Shown here: positions 1 through 7,981 of the stretch, piece by piece
How the letters are laid out: each line of letters opens with the position of its first letter
Position numbering within the stretch: position 1 is the stretch's first letter
Assembly: GCF_000020005.1 (NCBI RefSeq)
Contig: NC_010718.1
Span: 811,001 to 875,000 of the forward strand
DNA: 64,000 nt
Source of the DNA: Natranaerobius thermophilus JW/NM-WN-LF
GTDB taxonomy: Bacteria; Bacillota; Natranaerobiia; Natranaerobiales; Natranaerobiaceae
Direction of reading: 5' to 3'
Position numbers and translations under genes: made by a program
The notes under the pieces: generated by a model
What the model saw: only the letters and a program-made list of their open reading frames with translations
Database searches by the model: none
What the model was told of the DNA's origin: nothing

Positions 1-134
1 AACACAAAGGTTTTATTACCTACGGAAAAGGTCGAAAGGGGGTAGAGTTAACTCATTCTGGGAAAAAACTAAATCATTAATGTATGTCTAAATTAAATGT
101 TAACTAACTTGTTTAATTTAATTAATTGATAATA

Positions 135-182
135 GTGGGTGTTTATTGGGCGCTGATTATCCCGGTAAGCATCCACTTTTTT
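135..182 (+). terminator. Rho-independent terminator of a gene left of the window
   Basis: A 16-bp stem (135-150 with 161-176) pairs completely if four G-U pairs are allowed. Its loop is 10 nt and a run of six T follows. It would end a transcript entering from the left and isolate the operon that starts downstream. An alternative reading is an activator-binding inverted repeat for the sigma-54 promoter about 50 bp further on, but the T-run favours a terminator. Confidence 0.7.
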
Positions 183-224
183 GATTTAGCGATTTAAAAC
201 ACTGATATAAATGGGCTCATATAT

Positions 225-240
225 TGGCACATTTATTGCA
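225..240 (+). promoter_or_regulatory. Sigma-54 (-24/-12) promoter
   Basis: The sequence is TGGCAC, five bases, then TTGCA, an exact match to the sigma-54 consensus. It lies about 110 bp upstream of the yjiH-like start and is the only obvious promoter for the four-gene operon. Transcription would need an enhancer-binding activator, and none is encoded in the window. This implies expression controlled by a specific nutrient signal. Confidence 0.75.
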
Positions 241-352
241 TAATAAAACTATATTCTAACTACCAAGTTTTTCAAAACCAATTGGGGGAGGTGACCTTAG
301 TAAATCTATCAAGTAGGACTAATTCAAATGTATATAATAGGGAGGTATTAAA

Positions 353-1048
353 ATGTCACAAGACAACAAAGTGGGAATAGGTGCTTATATAGCTCTAATT
401 TTAGCAGTAATGTTTTTTTCCGGTATTTTTGGAATGATTGATGGGCCAGAAGCACTGGGTCTATTAGATTTCTCAACTTTAAATGGTAGCTTTGGGGCCA
501 TTGAAAACGCTGATGGCTCAACAACCTTTCGAGGTGTTGAAGGTACAGGAGCAAGAGACGGATTTATGTTTGGTTTAAGTCTACTGCCAACAGTGATATT
601 TGCTTTGGCAATAGTAGAAATAGCTCAACATTACGGTGCTCTTGATGCCGCAAGGAAGCTTTTAACACCTCTTTTAAAACCACTTCTTGGTTTGCCAGGA
701 GCAGCTGGCCTTACATTAATTGCTAGTCTACAGAGTACTGATGCTGGTGGGGCAATGACAAAGTCTCTTTCTGAAGCAGAAGAAATTACTCAAAAACAAA
801 AAAGTGTTTTTGCATCCTTTCAGTTTTCAGCAGGTGCAACAATCACAAATGTATTTGCCTCAGGCGCGATCTTATATGGGTTAACAATGTCTGATGGTAG
901 TATGGCCATTACTGTTCCAATGATCATACCTTTGGCAGTTATTTTCATTATGAAGTTTGTTGGAGCTAATTTAATGCGATTAAATTTGATGAGAGATAAG
1001 GGGGATGCTGAATGGGAGCAAAACAAGAAACCAACGATGGCAGATTAG
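353..1048 (+). CDS. YjiH-like membrane protein (nucleoside-recognition/GATE domain)
   Basis: A 231-residue integral membrane protein with about four hydrophobic segments. A polar stretch near residues 35-65 is probably exposed. The conserved core holds a GLPGAAGLT segment and an SLQSTDAGG segment typical of the YjiH/SpmA-type nucleoside-recognition (GATE) family. In E. coli, yjiH and yjiG lie beside iadA, and the same grouping appears here. That suggests a two-part membrane unit serving uptake or export linked to isoaspartyl peptide use; the transported substrate is not known. The start has a GGGAGG site 5 nt upstream. The 3' end overlaps the next gene by 37 bp, so the two products are probably made together. 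Confidence 0.85.
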   Translation: MSQDNKVGIGAYIALILAVMFFSGIFGMIDGPEALGLLDFSTLNGSFGAIENADGSTTFRGVEGTGARDGFMFGLSLLPTVIFALAIVEIAQHYGALDAARKLLTPLLKPLLGLPGAAGLTLIASLQSTDAGGAMTKSLSEAEEITQKQKSVFASFQFSAGATITNVFASGAILYGLTMSDGSMAITVPMIIPLAVIFIMKFVGANLMRLNLMRDKGDAEWEQNKKPTMAD

Positions 1049-1497
1049 TAACACAGGTTTTTGTTGATGGTGCAAAGAAAGGTTGGAATGTTGGAGTATT
1101 TAACATGTTGCCAAATGTTGTTATGGCATTTGTAATCATACATGCTCTTAATATTGTTGGATTATTAGATCTACTTGGAAATGTGCTAGGACCGGTAATG
1201 GCGATTTTTGGAATACCGGGAGAAGGTGCGGCTGTTCTTGCTGGGGCCTGGTTATCAATGGGTGGAGGAATAGGCGTTGCAGCTAGCTTATTTGAACAAG
1301 GTGTATTAGATGGACAACACTTGGTAATCCTATTTCCAGCTATTTTTCTTATGGGTTCTCAAATTCAATATGCCGGACGTTTATTAGGTACGGCTCAAGT
1401 TAATGCTAATCACTGGCCAGTATTATTTGGGATTTGTATTTTAAATGGCTTGATTGCGATGTTAGTTATGAATTATTTAGCTTTACCTCTCTTTTAA
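1012..1497 (+). CDS. YjiG-like membrane protein (SpmB/GATE family)
   Basis: A 161-residue membrane protein, the partner of the YjiH-like product. Hydrophobic helices surround a GAWLSMGGGIGVAAS segment, which is typical of YjiG/SpmB-type proteins. The start at 1012 lies inside the previous gene and has an AAGGGGG site within it, a clear translational-coupling arrangement. The protein probably assembles with its neighbour in the cytoplasmic membrane. The family's biochemical role is unproven; the iadA context argues for peptide or amino-acid transport and not for spore maturation. Confidence 0.85.
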   Translation: MGAKQETNDGRLVTQVFVDGAKKGWNVGVFNMLPNVVMAFVIIHALNIVGLLDLLGNVLGPVMAIFGIPGEGAAVLAGAWLSMGGGIGVAASLFEQGVLDGQHLVILFPAIFLMGSQIQYAGRLLGTAQVNANHWPVLFGICILNGLIAMLVMNYLALPLF

Positions 1498-1548
1498 AAT
1501 GAATAATTATTTTCTTGTATCAAAATAGGGATGTGAAAGGAGTGTATT

Positions 1549-2715
1549 ATGCTAACACTAATTAAAAATGCTCAACTTTACACACCGGAATATTTAGGTA
1601 AGAAAGATATTTTATTGGCAAGTGATAAGATTCAGATGATATCAGATGAAATTAACTTGTCTGAAAACTCGGGGTTAGAGCTAGAAATAATTGATTCAGA
1701 GGGCTATTGGGTAGTACCAGGATTTATAGATAACCATGTACATCTGATTGGTGGCGGAGGTGAAGGAGGATATAATACTCGAACTCCTGAAATTCAGCTT
1801 TCAAAACTCACTGAAGCTGGCATTACAACAGTAATAGGTGTTTTGGGTACAGATGGAACCACTAGACATATGACCAGTCTTCTAGCAAAAGCTAGAGCTT
1901 TAGAGTCAGAAGGAATATCAACCTATATTCTGACCGGTTCATATCAAATACCCGTTCACACTATTACCGGTAATGTTAGAGATGATCTTGTAATAATTGA
2001 TAAAGTAATTGGTGTTGGTGAAATTGCTATTTCAGATCACAGATCTTCTAAGCCAACATTGGAAGAAATTAAAAAGCTTTCTGGAGAAGCAAGGGTAGGT
2101 GGCATGCTTTCTGGGAAACCAGGAGTAATAAATTTACACCTAGGTGATGAAAAGGATGGACTACGTTATTTGAACCAAATTGTAGAAAACACTGATATTC
2201 CATGCACTCAGTTTTTGCCAACTCACATTAATAGAAGCGAAAGACTGTTAGAAGAAGGTGTGGAGTATACAAGAAACGGTGGTTACATTGACTTAACCAC
2301 TAGTGGGGCCTCACAAAAAATAATGTTAAAACCAAGTAAAATATTGAGAAAATTGAAAGATAGTGGTGTAGATTTAAGTAAAGTCACCTTGAGTTCTGAT
2401 GGACAGGGAAGTTTACCATCCTTTGATGAAGAAGGGAATTTTAAGGGACTAGGGATTGGTTCTGTTAACTCCCTCTATTCTGAAGTTAGAGATGCAATAT
2501 TGCATGAAAAATTAGAACCTCAGGAAGCTATAAGTACTATCACCCAGAATGTAGCTGAGATTTATAAATTAGCTGACCAAGGAAGAATTTTAGAAGGTAA
2601 TCAAGCTAATTTGGTTTTCTTAGATCAGAATGATTTAACAATTGATTCAGTATATGCCAAAGGGGAGTTAATGGTATCTCACAAAAAAGTATTAAAGAAA
2701 GGGACATTTGAGTAA
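1549..2715 (+). CDS. iadA: Isoaspartyl dipeptidase (beta-aspartyl dipeptidase)
   Basis: A 388-residue amidohydrolase of the same length as E. coli IadA. It hydrolyses beta-linked L-isoaspartyl dipeptides left over after degradation of damaged proteins. Sequence support: the metal-binding HVH in the DNHVHLIGGGGEGG stretch near residue 63, the GEIAISDHRS region that in the family carries the metal-bridging lysine neighbourhood and active-site residues, and SSDGQGSLP near residue 285 with the catalytic aspartate. A clear AAAGGAG site precedes the ATG. It sits between the membrane pair and a second peptidase-like hydrolase, so the operon looks like a route for importing or recycling isoaspartyl peptides. 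Confidence 0.93.
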   Translation: MLTLIKNAQLYTPEYLGKKDILLASDKIQMISDEINLSENSGLELEIIDSEGYWVVPGFIDNHVHLIGGGGEGGYNTRTPEIQLSKLTEAGITTVIGVLGTDGTTRHMTSLLAKARALESEGISTYILTGSYQIPVHTITGNVRDDLVIIDKVIGVGEIAISDHRSSKPTLEEIKKLSGEARVGGMLSGKPGVINLHLGDEKDGLRYLNQIVENTDIPCTQFLPTHINRSERLLEEGVEYTRNGGYIDLTTSGASQKIMLKPSKILRKLKDSGVDLSKVTLSSDGQGSLPSFDEEGNFKGLGIGSVNSLYSEVRDAILHEKLEPQEAISTITQNVAEIYKLADQGRILEGNQANLVFLDQNDLTIDSVYAKGELMVSHKKVLKKGTFE

Positions 2716-2751
2716 TACTTTCTAGAGTAATCAAATGTCAAGGTGAAAATT

Positions 2752-3861
2752 ATGACTACAAATAAGTTAGAAGAATACGTGTTCAGGGTATTTGAAGAAC
2801 TTCATAATATGCCTGAAGTAGGATATGATGAGTATAAGACTTCTGCTTTTATAGCCAATGAATTAAAGGAAATGGGATATACTGTTTTAGATAAAATTAA
2901 TGGTACAGGTGTAATAGGTATATTGGATAGCAAAAATCCGGGTCCAATCTTTGCGTTAAGAGCTGATATGGATGCATTAGAATTTGAAAAGGATGGCGAG
3001 AAATATAATCTACATGCCTGTGGACATGATGCCAATGCGTCAATGGTTCTTGGGGCGGCCAAGCAGATTATCGAAACAGGAATTAGTACAGGCAAGATCT
3101 ATGTAGTCTTCCAACCTGCAGAAGAAAAATTAGGAGGCTCTAAAAGTATCATAGAAAGTGGTCACATTAATGAAGTTGAAGAAATGGTGGGTATCCATTT
3201 AAGACCTATTCAAGAGGCTAAGTTAGGGGAGGCTACTCCAGCACTGATACATGGATCAAGTAAAAGAGTAGATATAACTGTTAAAGGTTTAAACTCTCAT
3301 GGTGCAAGACCTCATTTAGGAGTGAATGCTGTTGACGCGGGTGTTGCAATAACTAACGCTATTAACAGTATAAAAGCTAATCCTGCTGTATCTTACTCTG
3401 TTAAAGTAACTTCATTTAAAGCCGGAGGAGAAGTATTTAATATTATTCCCGATAGAGCTGTGTTAACAGTTGATATTAGGGCTCAAACCAATGAAGTAAT
3501 GGATGATATTCGTACTAAGCTAGATTATGCCATAGAGAATGGTGCTAAAACTGTAGGAGCACAATCCCAAATTGACTTTGAAGGAGGAGTCCCAGCTGCC
3601 GAGCACAACGAGGATTTAATCCAGTTAGCAGATGAAGTTATTAAGGAAGAACTCGGCAAGTCACTAGATCCCATGCTTACACCGGGAGCTGAAGATTTTC
3701 ATTTTTATTCCCAAGATCTAGGGATAAAAACAACCTATATCGGCTTAGGTGCAGATTTGAAACCTGGGCTCCATCATCCCGATATGAGTTTTGACAAGTC
3801 AGCACTAATTAAAGGATGTAATATTCTCGTTAAAATGACCAAAAAAAGGCTGGAAGATTGA
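2752..3861 (+). CDS. M20-family amidohydrolase / aminoacyl peptidase
   Basis: A 369-residue cytosolic zinc-dependent hydrolase of the M20D (HipO/AbgA-like) type, which removes acyl or amino-acid groups from amides. Metal and catalytic motifs are visible: ALRADMDAL, HACGHDANAS, FQPAEEKLGG and GAEDFHFY near the end, with a dimerisation domain between them (GLNSHGARPHLG). The ATG at 2752 is chosen because AAGGTG lies 6 nt upstream; a GTG at 2743 would sit inside that binding site. It lies 36 bp after iadA, so it is co-transcribed and probably completes breakdown of the same peptides. The exact substrate cannot be read from the sequence. Confidence 0.88.
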   Translation: MTTNKLEEYVFRVFEELHNMPEVGYDEYKTSAFIANELKEMGYTVLDKINGTGVIGILDSKNPGPIFALRADMDALEFEKDGEKYNLHACGHDANASMVLGAAKQIIETGISTGKIYVVFQPAEEKLGGSKSIIESGHINEVEEMVGIHLRPIQEAKLGEATPALIHGSSKRVDITVKGLNSHGARPHLGVNAVDAGVAITNAINSIKANPAVSYSVKVTSFKAGGEVFNIIPDRAVLTVDIRAQTNEVMDDIRTKLDYAIENGAKTVGAQSQIDFEGGVPAAEHNEDLIQLADEVIKEELGKSLDPMLTPGAEDFHFYSQDLGIKTTYIGLGADLKPGLHHPDMSFDKSALIKGCNILVKMTKKRLED

Positions 3862-3930
3862 TATCTCAGCTCTGTATTTAAGATAAAGGGAACTATTGGA
3901 TGCTCAAAGGTTAAAAAATGATTATATAAA

Positions 3931-3972
3931 ATAAGGAAAGGACTCGCTAATTAAAGCGAGTCCTTTCCTTAT
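3931..3972. terminator. Perfect 18-bp hairpin ending the peptide operon
   Basis: An 18-bp perfect stem (3931-3948 with 3955-3972) around a 6-nt loop lies 70 bp after the M20 gene. There is no long T-run after it, although the 3' arm is pyrimidine-rich, so termination efficiency is uncertain. It marks the junction to the C-rich repeat. Confidence 0.6.
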
Positions 3973-3975
3973 CAA

Positions 3976-4345
3976 ACACGTTCATGTTCCACGTTCCCTT
4001 ACACGAACCCGGTTCACTTATACTTTCTACTTGCACCTTCCCAGTACACACGTTCCGTTTGCACGTTCCACTTGATACGTTACACGTACAGTTCACTTCA
4101 CTTCAAATTCCTATGCGTTCTACTTGCACTTCCGCTTGCACGTACCCCGTTCCAAACTGAACTTGACTTGCACGTTCCCGTTCCAAGTTCACCTGCACTT
4201 GCACGTACACGCTCCAAGCTCACCTGCACTTGCACGTACACGCTCCAAGCTCACCTGCACTTGCACGTACACGCTCCAAGCTCTCACGTACCATGTTCGT
4301 GTTACTAAAGTTTAATTGTGTTACACTAACGTGTTACATGTTTAT
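3976..4345. repeat. C-rich degenerate minisatellite with three 31-bp copies
   Basis: The + strand here is rich in C and T and poor in G. It consists of many variants of a short word such as ACTTGCACGTTCC. Order increases rightward to three consecutive 31-bp units (4188-4218, 4219-4249, 4250-4280); the last two are identical and the first differs by one base. It lies between convergent genes. Open frames across it encode only Leu/His/Thr/Ser-rich repeats without a ribosome binding site and are not counted as genes. The composition is unlike the surrounding AT-rich DNA. No function can be assigned. Confidence 0.85.
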
Positions 4346-4407
4346 TATACCATGAAAGAAATGAAAGCACAATCTTTTTTCAGAAAATTATCCAAAAATT
4401 TATCTCG

Positions 4408-5859
4408 TTAAAGTTGGATCTCTGTATTAGTCAATATTTCTAGGAAAGCTTGTACTAATTCTGGATCAAATTGAGAACCTGAACAACGTTTAAACTCTTC
4501 AATAATTTCCCCTTGGGTCATGGGTTTTTGATAAGGTCTTCCATTTGTCATCACTTCATAAGCATCGGCAATGGTAGTGATCCTTGCCAATAGAGGGATT
4601 TCTTTTTCCTTTAGTCCTTGAGGATACCCCTTACCGTCCCATCGCTCATGGTGAGATAAAATTCCCTCTGCCACATGGGCAAACTCTTCTGTAGCAAGGG
4701 CTATGCGATAACCGGTGAGGGGGTGAGTTTTGATAGTTTCCCATTCTTTTTCTGTTAACTTTCCCTGTTTACTCAAGATATCTTCCGGGATGTTAATCTT
4801 ACCTATGTCATGGAGAGTAATTAATAGATTTAGCTTGTTTAATTCCGAATCAGATAATCCGATTTTTTTACCTATTTGTTTAGCAATATTGCGCATACGT
4901 ACAGTATGACTTTCTGTTTCAAAACTTTTTGCTTCTAAGGTTTTTAACAAGGCGGTTAAAATAGAACTTCTTGCACTTCTACTGTTTGCTAATTTTTGTT
5001 TATACATATCATCTTCAGCTTCAATTAGTGTTTTAGTTAAATATTCATCATCATTTTCAGGTTTGGTTATTGTTGCTCTTCCTACAGCTAATGAGATGGG
5101 AACATCTTGAACATATTGATTTTTGCAACTATCTAAGAGCCGCTCGCTTAGTTTTTTTGCATCTTGTTTATTGGTCTGGGGTAAAAGTATCAAGAATTCA
5201 TCACCACCCCAGCGTGCAACGATATCATTCTTACGAATGGAATTTTTAATTGAGCTGGCAGCTTTTTTAAGCATTTCGTCCCCGGCTAAATGACCATAAG
5301 TATCGTTAACTAATTTTAGTCCGTTTAAATCAGCCATGATAACACTTAAGGGATAGAAGTGTTTATTATTTAATTGCTTGATTTGTTCATCTAAATAGGC
5401 TCTATTGTATAAACCAGTCAAGCTGTCATGAAAGCTTAAATAACGTATCTTACTTTCAGCTTCTTTTCTTAAGGTGATATCTCGAGCTACACCAAGTATC
5501 ACTACCCGATTTTCGTCACTTTCCATTATATTTATGCGAGAGGCATGCCATTTCCACTCGCCACTTTTATGTCTAACCCTGTACTCTATTTCGCTATCTA
5601 AAGTACCGGTTTCTAAAAGTTCTTTATGTTTAGCTATGACTTTTTCAATATCTTCACTATGTACAAATTCTTTATAATGGTTACCTACAACATTCTCCGG
5701 ATCATGGCCCAATAATTGTTTCCAGTTAGGGGAAACAAAGGTTAAATACCCTTCCTTGTCCAAAGTAAAGACTATATCACTGGCATTTTCGATAAATCGC
5801 CTGAATTTCTCTTCACTAAGACGTAGCTCTTCTTCTGCTTGTTTGTGTTCAATGGTCAT
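4408..5859 (-). CDS. PAS-GGDEF-HD-GYP c-di-GMP protein (downstream half of a split gene)
   Basis: This 483-residue protein carries a PAS sensor (about residues 12-130), a diguanylate cyclase domain and an HD-GYP c-di-GMP phosphodiesterase (about 310-480). The cyclase has intact WGGDEF preceded five residues earlier by RKND, a product-inhibition RxxD site. The HD-GYP domain has HDIGK and HHERWDGKGYP. Both catalytic domains look functional. The ATG overlaps the upstream stop as ATGA. The frame remains open upstream of that ATG and would read LKISADSTR before MTIEH, the kind of linker normally found after a GAF domain. This suggests that it and the neighbouring PAS-GAF frame were one sensor protein. 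Confidence 0.85.
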   Translation of the reverse strand: MTIEHKQAEEELRLSEEKFRRFIENASDIVFTLDKEGYLTFVSPNWKQLLGHDPENVVGNHYKEFVHSEDIEKVIAKHKELLETGTLDSEIEYRVRHKSGEWKWHASRINIMESDENRVVILGVARDITLRKEAESKIRYLSFHDSLTGLYNRAYLDEQIKQLNNKHFYPLSVIMADLNGLKLVNDTYGHLAGDEMLKKAASSIKNSIRKNDIVARWGGDEFLILLPQTNKQDAKKLSERLLDSCKNQYVQDVPISLAVGRATITKPENDDEYLTKTLIEAEDDMYKQKLANSRSARSSILTALLKTLEAKSFETESHTVRMRNIAKQIGKKIGLSDSELNKLNLLITLHDIGKINIPEDILSKQGKLTEKEWETIKTHPLTGYRIALATEEFAHVAEGILSHHERWDGKGYPQGLKEKEIPLLARITTIADAYEVMTNGRPYQKPMTQGEIIEEFKRCSGSQFDPELVQAFLEILTNTEIQL

Positions 5860-6761
5860 CCTGGTTGAGTCAGCAGAAATTTTAAGTCTTTCAGATCTTT
5901 TTCATCAGGGGATTTAGGCTTGTTATGATAAACAACGAAAGTCGCAATGATTTCACCTTGACTTGAATAGACCGGCTCTGACCAACAGGATCTGAGATTA
6001 AATTTTTGCGCCAGTTCTTTAAAGTGGTAATCTGGGTGAGTGAAAGTATCTTCTACAACTGATCTCTTGCCTGAATGCGCTGCGGCACTGCAAGCAACTC
6101 CGGCTTTTTCAATCCTTAATCCGTCAATCTCTTGTTTAAATTCATCCGGCAAACTAGGAGCAGCTGCTAGATGTAGCTTTTCTTTATTTTTATCTAATAA
6201 CATGATGGCACCTTTGGCCTGTGGATCTTCACTTTCTAGCCACTGAATAGTTAAACTAAGTACATCTGCCAGTTCTTCCTTATTTGCTAATGCTGTTAAG
6301 ATTTTGTTCCTGTACATTCTCCGGTTTTCCATTAATTTATGTTCTGTAATATCTTGAGAAAAACCCACAATTTGAATCACTTCACCGTTTTCAATTATCG
6401 GAGTAAGTGTTGTTGAATATGTTCTTGTTCCATTGGGAAATGGTAGTGTTTCTTCTAAGGTAATAACATCTTTAGTTTTACAGCACTTTTTGTAGTTATT
6501 GCATAAAAAATCGGCTATTTCTTGATCAAAAAGTTGGTACATGGTTTTTCCTGCAATTTTTTCTTGTGAGTACCCCGTGAGTTTTTGATATTGGTTATTC
6601 CCCTTCAAGAATCGAAAGGTACCATTCTTTTCCACACCTATGAAGAAAATGAGGTCATGAGTACTATTAAGGATGGTTTCGTATTCTTGCTGTAATTTTT
6701 GGTATTGATTCTGTAATTCCTTTAACTGTTTTTTACAATCATCCTGATTTTGGGATGACAT
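5856..6761 (-). CDS. PAS-GAF sensor protein (upstream half of a split c-di-GMP gene)
   Basis: About 301 residues: a short coiled coil (1-30), a PAS domain (about 35-150, with LTGYSQEKIAGK and the PAC segment VGFSQDITEHK) and a GAF domain (about 165-295). The frame ends abruptly with KFLLTQPG straight after the GAF domain and has no output domain. Adding one A to the AAAA run near 5881-5884 would continue the protein into the PAS-GGDEF-HD-GYP frame. The start is the ATG with GAGGAGGTG 4-5 nt upstream; an upstream frame extension would overlap that site. As it stands the halves could be translationally coupled and act together, or the gene could be a recent mutant or a sequencing artefact. Confidence 0.8.
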   Translation of the reverse strand: MSSQNQDDCKKQLKELQNQYQKLQQEYETILNSTHDLIFFIGVEKNGTFRFLKGNNQYQKLTGYSQEKIAGKTMYQLFDQEIADFLCNNYKKCCKTKDVITLEETLPFPNGTRTYSTTLTPIIENGEVIQIVGFSQDITEHKLMENRRMYRNKILTALANKEELADVLSLTIQWLESEDPQAKGAIMLLDKNKEKLHLAAAPSLPDEFKQEIDGLRIEKAGVACSAAAHSGKRSVVEDTFTHPDYHFKELAQKFNLRSCWSEPVYSSQGEIIATFVVYHNKPKSPDEKDLKDLKFLLTQPG

Positions 6762-6830
6762 AATGCACCTCCTCAATGTAGGAGTACACAGTTAGTCGAA
6801 AAACCAACTAAATTGTCGAATAATAAGCTA

Positions 6831-6852
6831 TAAAAAAAGCCCTGAGAAGGGC
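6831..6852 (-). terminator. Rho-independent terminator after the small membrane protein
   Basis: On the minus strand the stem GCCCT/AGGGC with a 4-nt loop is followed by seven T. It separates the 77-residue membrane protein gene from the sensor gene downstream. The leader between terminator and sensor gene contains TTGTCGAA, which resembles a Spo0A box. Confidence 0.75.
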
Positions 6853-6958
6853 ATTTAATACTAGTGTAGTGTATATAAAGACGTATACTGTATACTGGGT
6901 GGTATATTATGTGTCTTTGTTAAATTCTTCAATACGTCCTACAAACCCTTGGGACTTT

Positions 6959-7192
6959 TTACCTAAAAAGTCCCATAATGTTTAGCAAAATAATTGCACC
7001 CAGGGCTCTGTAAAGCACTTGCCTACTATTATTTGACAATTGTTCTCTTTCTTCATCTGTAATTTTTCCCTTGAAACGTTTCAACATAAGCCGATAAGAT
7101 TTGCTGTTAATTATATGGTAGAAAGCAGAAATGAGCAATCCTAGAGCAGCTAGGGTGAATATCAACTCTAAAATTATATGGTAGTCATTCAT
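6959..7192 (-). CDS. Small two-helix membrane protein, unknown function
   Basis: Encodes 77 residues with a hydrophobic helix at each end (about 8-28 and 58-75) and a charged middle (KRFKGKITDEEREQ), so a hairpin-like membrane protein with a polar cytoplasmic or external loop. A GGGGGAAG site lies 5 nt before the ATG and a terminator lies about 110 bp downstream, supporting a real monocistronic gene. I do not recognise the family. No link to the flanking genes is evident. Confidence 0.6.
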   Translation of the reverse strand: MNDYHIILELIFTLAALGLLISAFYHIINSKSYRLMLKRFKGKITDEEREQLSNNSRQVLYRALGAIILLNIMGLFR

Positions 7193-7305
7193 AGTGCTTC
7201 CCCCTTATACTTGACCCATAATAGACTTTATGGTTGTGTCTAAACTATATTTTTGAGCGCAAATGGTAATTTTATACAGATGGTTGTTAAGGTGAGAAAA
7301 GTGGT

Positions 7306-7632
7306 CTAATTTTTTTCTTTTACTTCTGATAAGACTATCCCTTGATCAAAACCTCCGCGTTCTTGTTCTTTTTTGGCCCGAATTTTTTCTATTTCTTCAA
7401 AATTCATTTCATGAATATTTTCAGTTATAGCTTTGATAACTTCCATGATATCAGCTAGTTCTTCTGGCTCTCCTGATTCTATGTATTCATCTATTTCTTC
7501 TTGTAATTTGTTAAGTAATTTGGCTTTAAGTTCTTCAGGGTTGGATAGTTTATATGTTACAGCTTTACTACCATTGTTATGAATTATTTTAGGTATGTTA
7601 TCTCTGATTAATTTGTCGTATTTAATTCTCAT
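7306..7632 (-). CDS. MazG-like house-cleaning NTP pyrophosphohydrolase
   Basis: A 108-residue all-alpha protein of the phosphoribosyl-ATP pyrophosphohydrolase-like / MazG superfamily (COG4997 type). It begins with the characteristic KYDKLIRDNIPKII. It continues with LQEEIDEYI and EELADIMEVIKAI, the ExxE and ExxD pairs that bind magnesium. Members hydrolyse non-canonical or modified nucleoside triphosphates to monophosphate and pyrophosphate. It carries the complete motif set at normal length. Its position at the edge of the defence island may be chance. A weak GAGGTG site precedes the ATG. Confidence 0.85.
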   Translation of the reverse strand: MRIKYDKLIRDNIPKIIHNNGSKAVTYKLSNPEELKAKLLNKLQEEIDEYIESGEPEELADIMEVIKAITENIHEMNFEEIEKIRAKKEQERGGFDQGIVLSEVKEKN

Positions 7633-7725
7633 TTTTATATCACCTCAAAGCGCATTATTAAAAAATGGAGGTTTTTTGGTTATTTTTGTCAAAATATATA
7701 ATTAAATATGTTATCTATAATTTAT

Positions 7726-7950
7726 ATGTTTAATTTTATTAGAGATGTCTTAAAGAGTGTTCTAGTTCAAGAGATTATTTCCTCCATCTTAAATAATACT
7801 CCAGAAGGGTGTGATTTTATTAAAGTTGCAGTTGGTGTGGTTTGTTTAGGGTTATTTTTGGTTATATTGATTCAAAGTATTGCACTAATGGGGATGTCTT
7901 ATTTAGAAATTGATAAAACGCAAGTATCTCAAATTCAAAGGGTTGCATAA
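7726..7950 (+). CDS. Possible small membrane protein before the McrB-like operon
   Basis: An open frame of about 74 residues with one strong hydrophobic helix (VGVVCLGLFLVILIQSIALMG) and a short polar tail. It ends 31 bp before the McrB-like start and points the same way. No convincing ribosome binding site is visible before either candidate ATG (7708 or 7726), so translation is doubtful. If real it might be a membrane component of the following system; nothing in the sequence shows this. Confidence 0.3.
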   Translation: MFNFIRDVLKSVLVQEIISSILNNTPEGCDFIKVAVGVVCLGLFLVILIQSIALMGMSYLEIDKTQVSQIQRVA

Positions 7951-7981
7951 TAAAATAATTTTAATATTTAGGAGTGTGATT

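Noticed and set aside
135-182. Inverted repeat as enhancer site for the sigma-54 promoter
   Set aside because: The T-run right after the stem makes a terminator the simpler reading, although dual use cannot be excluded.
4072-4315. Two overlapping open frames in the C-rich repeat
   Set aside because: They read only through the tandem repeat, have no ribosome binding site and encode low-complexity Leu/His/Thr/Ser runs.
3976-4345. Possible CRISPR array
   Set aside because: The repeats are directly adjacent with no spacers, and no cas genes are present.
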